Origin: Pseudomonadota bacterium
GTDB taxonomy: Bacteria; Pseudomonadota; Alphaproteobacteria; Parvibaculales; Parvibaculaceae
DNA: 7,236 nucleotides
Direction: 5' to 3'
Assembly (NCBI GenBank): GCA_021780275.1
Contig: JAJXZC010000001.1
Span: forward strand, 1-7,236
In this document: one piece after another, positions 7,025 through 7,236 of the stretch
How positions within the stretch are numbered: position 1 is the first letter of the stretch
Layout of the letters: each line of letters opens with the position of its first letter
Program-made: the position numbers and the translations under genes
Notes under the pieces: model-generated
Told to the model about the DNA's origin: nothing
Seen by the model: the letters and a program-made list of their open reading frames with translations, nothing else
The model's database searches: none

Positions 7025-7053
7025 TTCAAGCGTCATCAGTACCCGCCTATAAT
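7025..7053 (+). promoter_or_regulatory. Sigma70-type promoter candidate for the pyruvyl transferase-like gene
   Basis: TATAAT at 7048-7053 is an exact -10 consensus. TTCAAG at 7025-7030 lies 17 bp upstream and matches the TTGACA -35 box at three of six positions. Transcription would begin near 7060, leaving about 50 nt of leader before the start codon at 7111. The strong -10 and correct orientation make it a good candidate, although an exact TATAAT can occur by chance. Confidence 0.5.
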
Positions 7054-7066
7054 GCCGCGAGGCAGA

Positions 7067-7090
7067 CGCCCGGATGGGCCATCGCGGGCG
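7067..7090 (+). other. Leader hairpin candidate
   Basis: CGCCCG (7067-7072) and CGGGCG (7085-7090) are perfect 6-bp inverted copies with a 12-nt loop. A competing small hairpin is GCCC (7068-7071) with GGGC (7076-7079). If transcription starts near 7060, this stem would sit just ahead of the AGGAG ribosome binding site and could affect translation. G/C-only stems this short are common in GC-rich DNA, so confidence is low. Confidence 0.25.
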
Positions 7091-7095
7091 GACAC

Positions 7096-7100
7096 AGGAG
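7096..7100 (+). promoter_or_regulatory. Ribosome binding site AGGAG
   Basis: AGGAG is followed 1 nt later by ATG 7102 and, in the same frame, 10 nt later by ATG 7111. The first spacing is too short for initiation, so the site favours ATG 7111, whose product begins directly at the conserved first strand (RFGTVTLHAG). Confidence 0.6.
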
Positions 7101-7110
7101 TATGAGGCCC

Positions 7111-7236
7111 ATGCGGTTTGGGACCGTGACCTTACATGCGGGTTTCAATGAAGGTGCGATCCTGCAGAGCCTCGCCCTGCACCGCGCCATCGGCGAGCTT
7201 CGTCCCGGAGCCGATATCGAGATCGTGGATCATCGC
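7111..7236 (+). CDS. Polysaccharide pyruvyl transferase family protein, N-terminal part only
   Basis: Only 42 codons are present before the window ends, with no stop. The peptide opens with RFGTVTLHAGFNEGAILQSL and ends with EIVDHR. This follows the N-terminal pattern of the PS_pyruv_trans family (ExoV, CsaB and WcaK relatives): a first beta strand, then a short loop with N-x-GA-x-LQ (here NEGAILQ, residues 13-19), a helix carrying ALHRAI, then a second strand ending in (V/I)D-x-R. Members use phosphoenolpyruvate to place a ketal-linked pyruvate on a sugar of a surface polysaccharide, adding negative charge. Some family members have other roles, and the catalytic region lies outside the window. 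ATG 7111 is preferred over in-frame ATG 7102 because of ribosome binding site spacing. It is divergent from the glycosyltransferase and acyltransferase block but probably acts on the same glycan. Confidence 0.72.
   Translation, partial: MRFGTVTLHAGFNEGAILQSLALHRAIGELRPGADIEIVDHR

Larger units (their letters stand above)
6740..7110. other. Divergent intergenic region of about 370 bp
   Basis: This is the only stretch over 300 bp without a recognised gene. It lies between the divergently read acyltransferase and pyruvyl transferase-like genes, so it should hold promoters for both. The right part has a good plus-strand promoter candidate (7025-7053). I found no convincing minus-strand promoter. 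The middle holds a long interrupted inverted repeat (6865-6934) and three close TTTGCG copies (6943-6948, 6953-6958, 6960-6965). A 79-codon minus-strand frame covers 6765-7004 but resembles nothing I know. Base composition is a little less GC-rich than the genes. Confidence 0.6.

Noticed and set aside
6739..7029. Minus-strand 96-codon frame ending in a TAATG overlap with the acyltransferase start
   Set aside because: The overlap is attractive, but third positions are poor in G/C compared with neighbouring genes, the peptide is low in hydrophobic residues, and no ribosome binding site is clear.
1..7236. CRISPR array, transposon ends, tRNA or other novel defence-like system
   Set aside because: I saw no regularly spaced repeats, transposase or integrase motifs, or tRNA-like cloverleaf. 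Nearly all the DNA is accounted for by glycan genes of known families.

Overview
The window is part of a cell-surface polysaccharide (LPS O-antigen or exopolysaccharide) biosynthesis locus. The DNA is GC-rich (about 60% by eye), the coding frames favour G/C in third positions, and genes are tightly packed with ATGA overlaps. With an O-antigen ligase-type membrane protein and an OafA-type acyltransferase, this points to a Gram-negative bacterium. An alphaproteobacterium is my best guess, but no marker gene here proves it.

Layout: five genes lie on the minus strand, read from right to left. They are a membrane O-acyltransferase with a C-terminal SGNH domain (6739-4790), three GT4 retaining glycosyltransferases (4680-3517, 3520-2477, 2375-1185), and an O-antigen ligase/polymerase-like membrane protein (1188 to beyond the left edge). 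Two junctions are 4-bp ATGA overlaps (3517-3520 and 1185-1188), which suggests translational coupling. The other two junctions are short gaps of about 100 bp. A gap of about 370 bp (6740-7110) then separates this block from a divergent plus-strand gene. Only 42 codons of that gene are in the window; they look like the N-terminus of a polysaccharide pyruvyl transferase. It has a good promoter candidate with an exact TATAAT box and an AGGAG ribosome binding site.

How they may work together (inference): the three GT4 enzymes would build an oligosaccharide on the cytoplasmic face of the membrane. The pyruvyl transferase would add a ketal-linked pyruvate, and the membrane acyltransferase would add an O-acyl group. 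The ligase-like protein would transfer or polymerise the finished chain at the periplasmic face. No flippase (Wzx), chain-length regulator (Wzz), nucleotide-sugar synthesis gene or initiating transferase lies in the window, so the locus must continue outside it or be split.

I found no mobile element, CRISPR array, tRNA or rRNA, and no clearly new system. The least explained part is the 370-bp divergent gap. It holds a strong interrupted inverted repeat and a weakly supported 79-codon frame.
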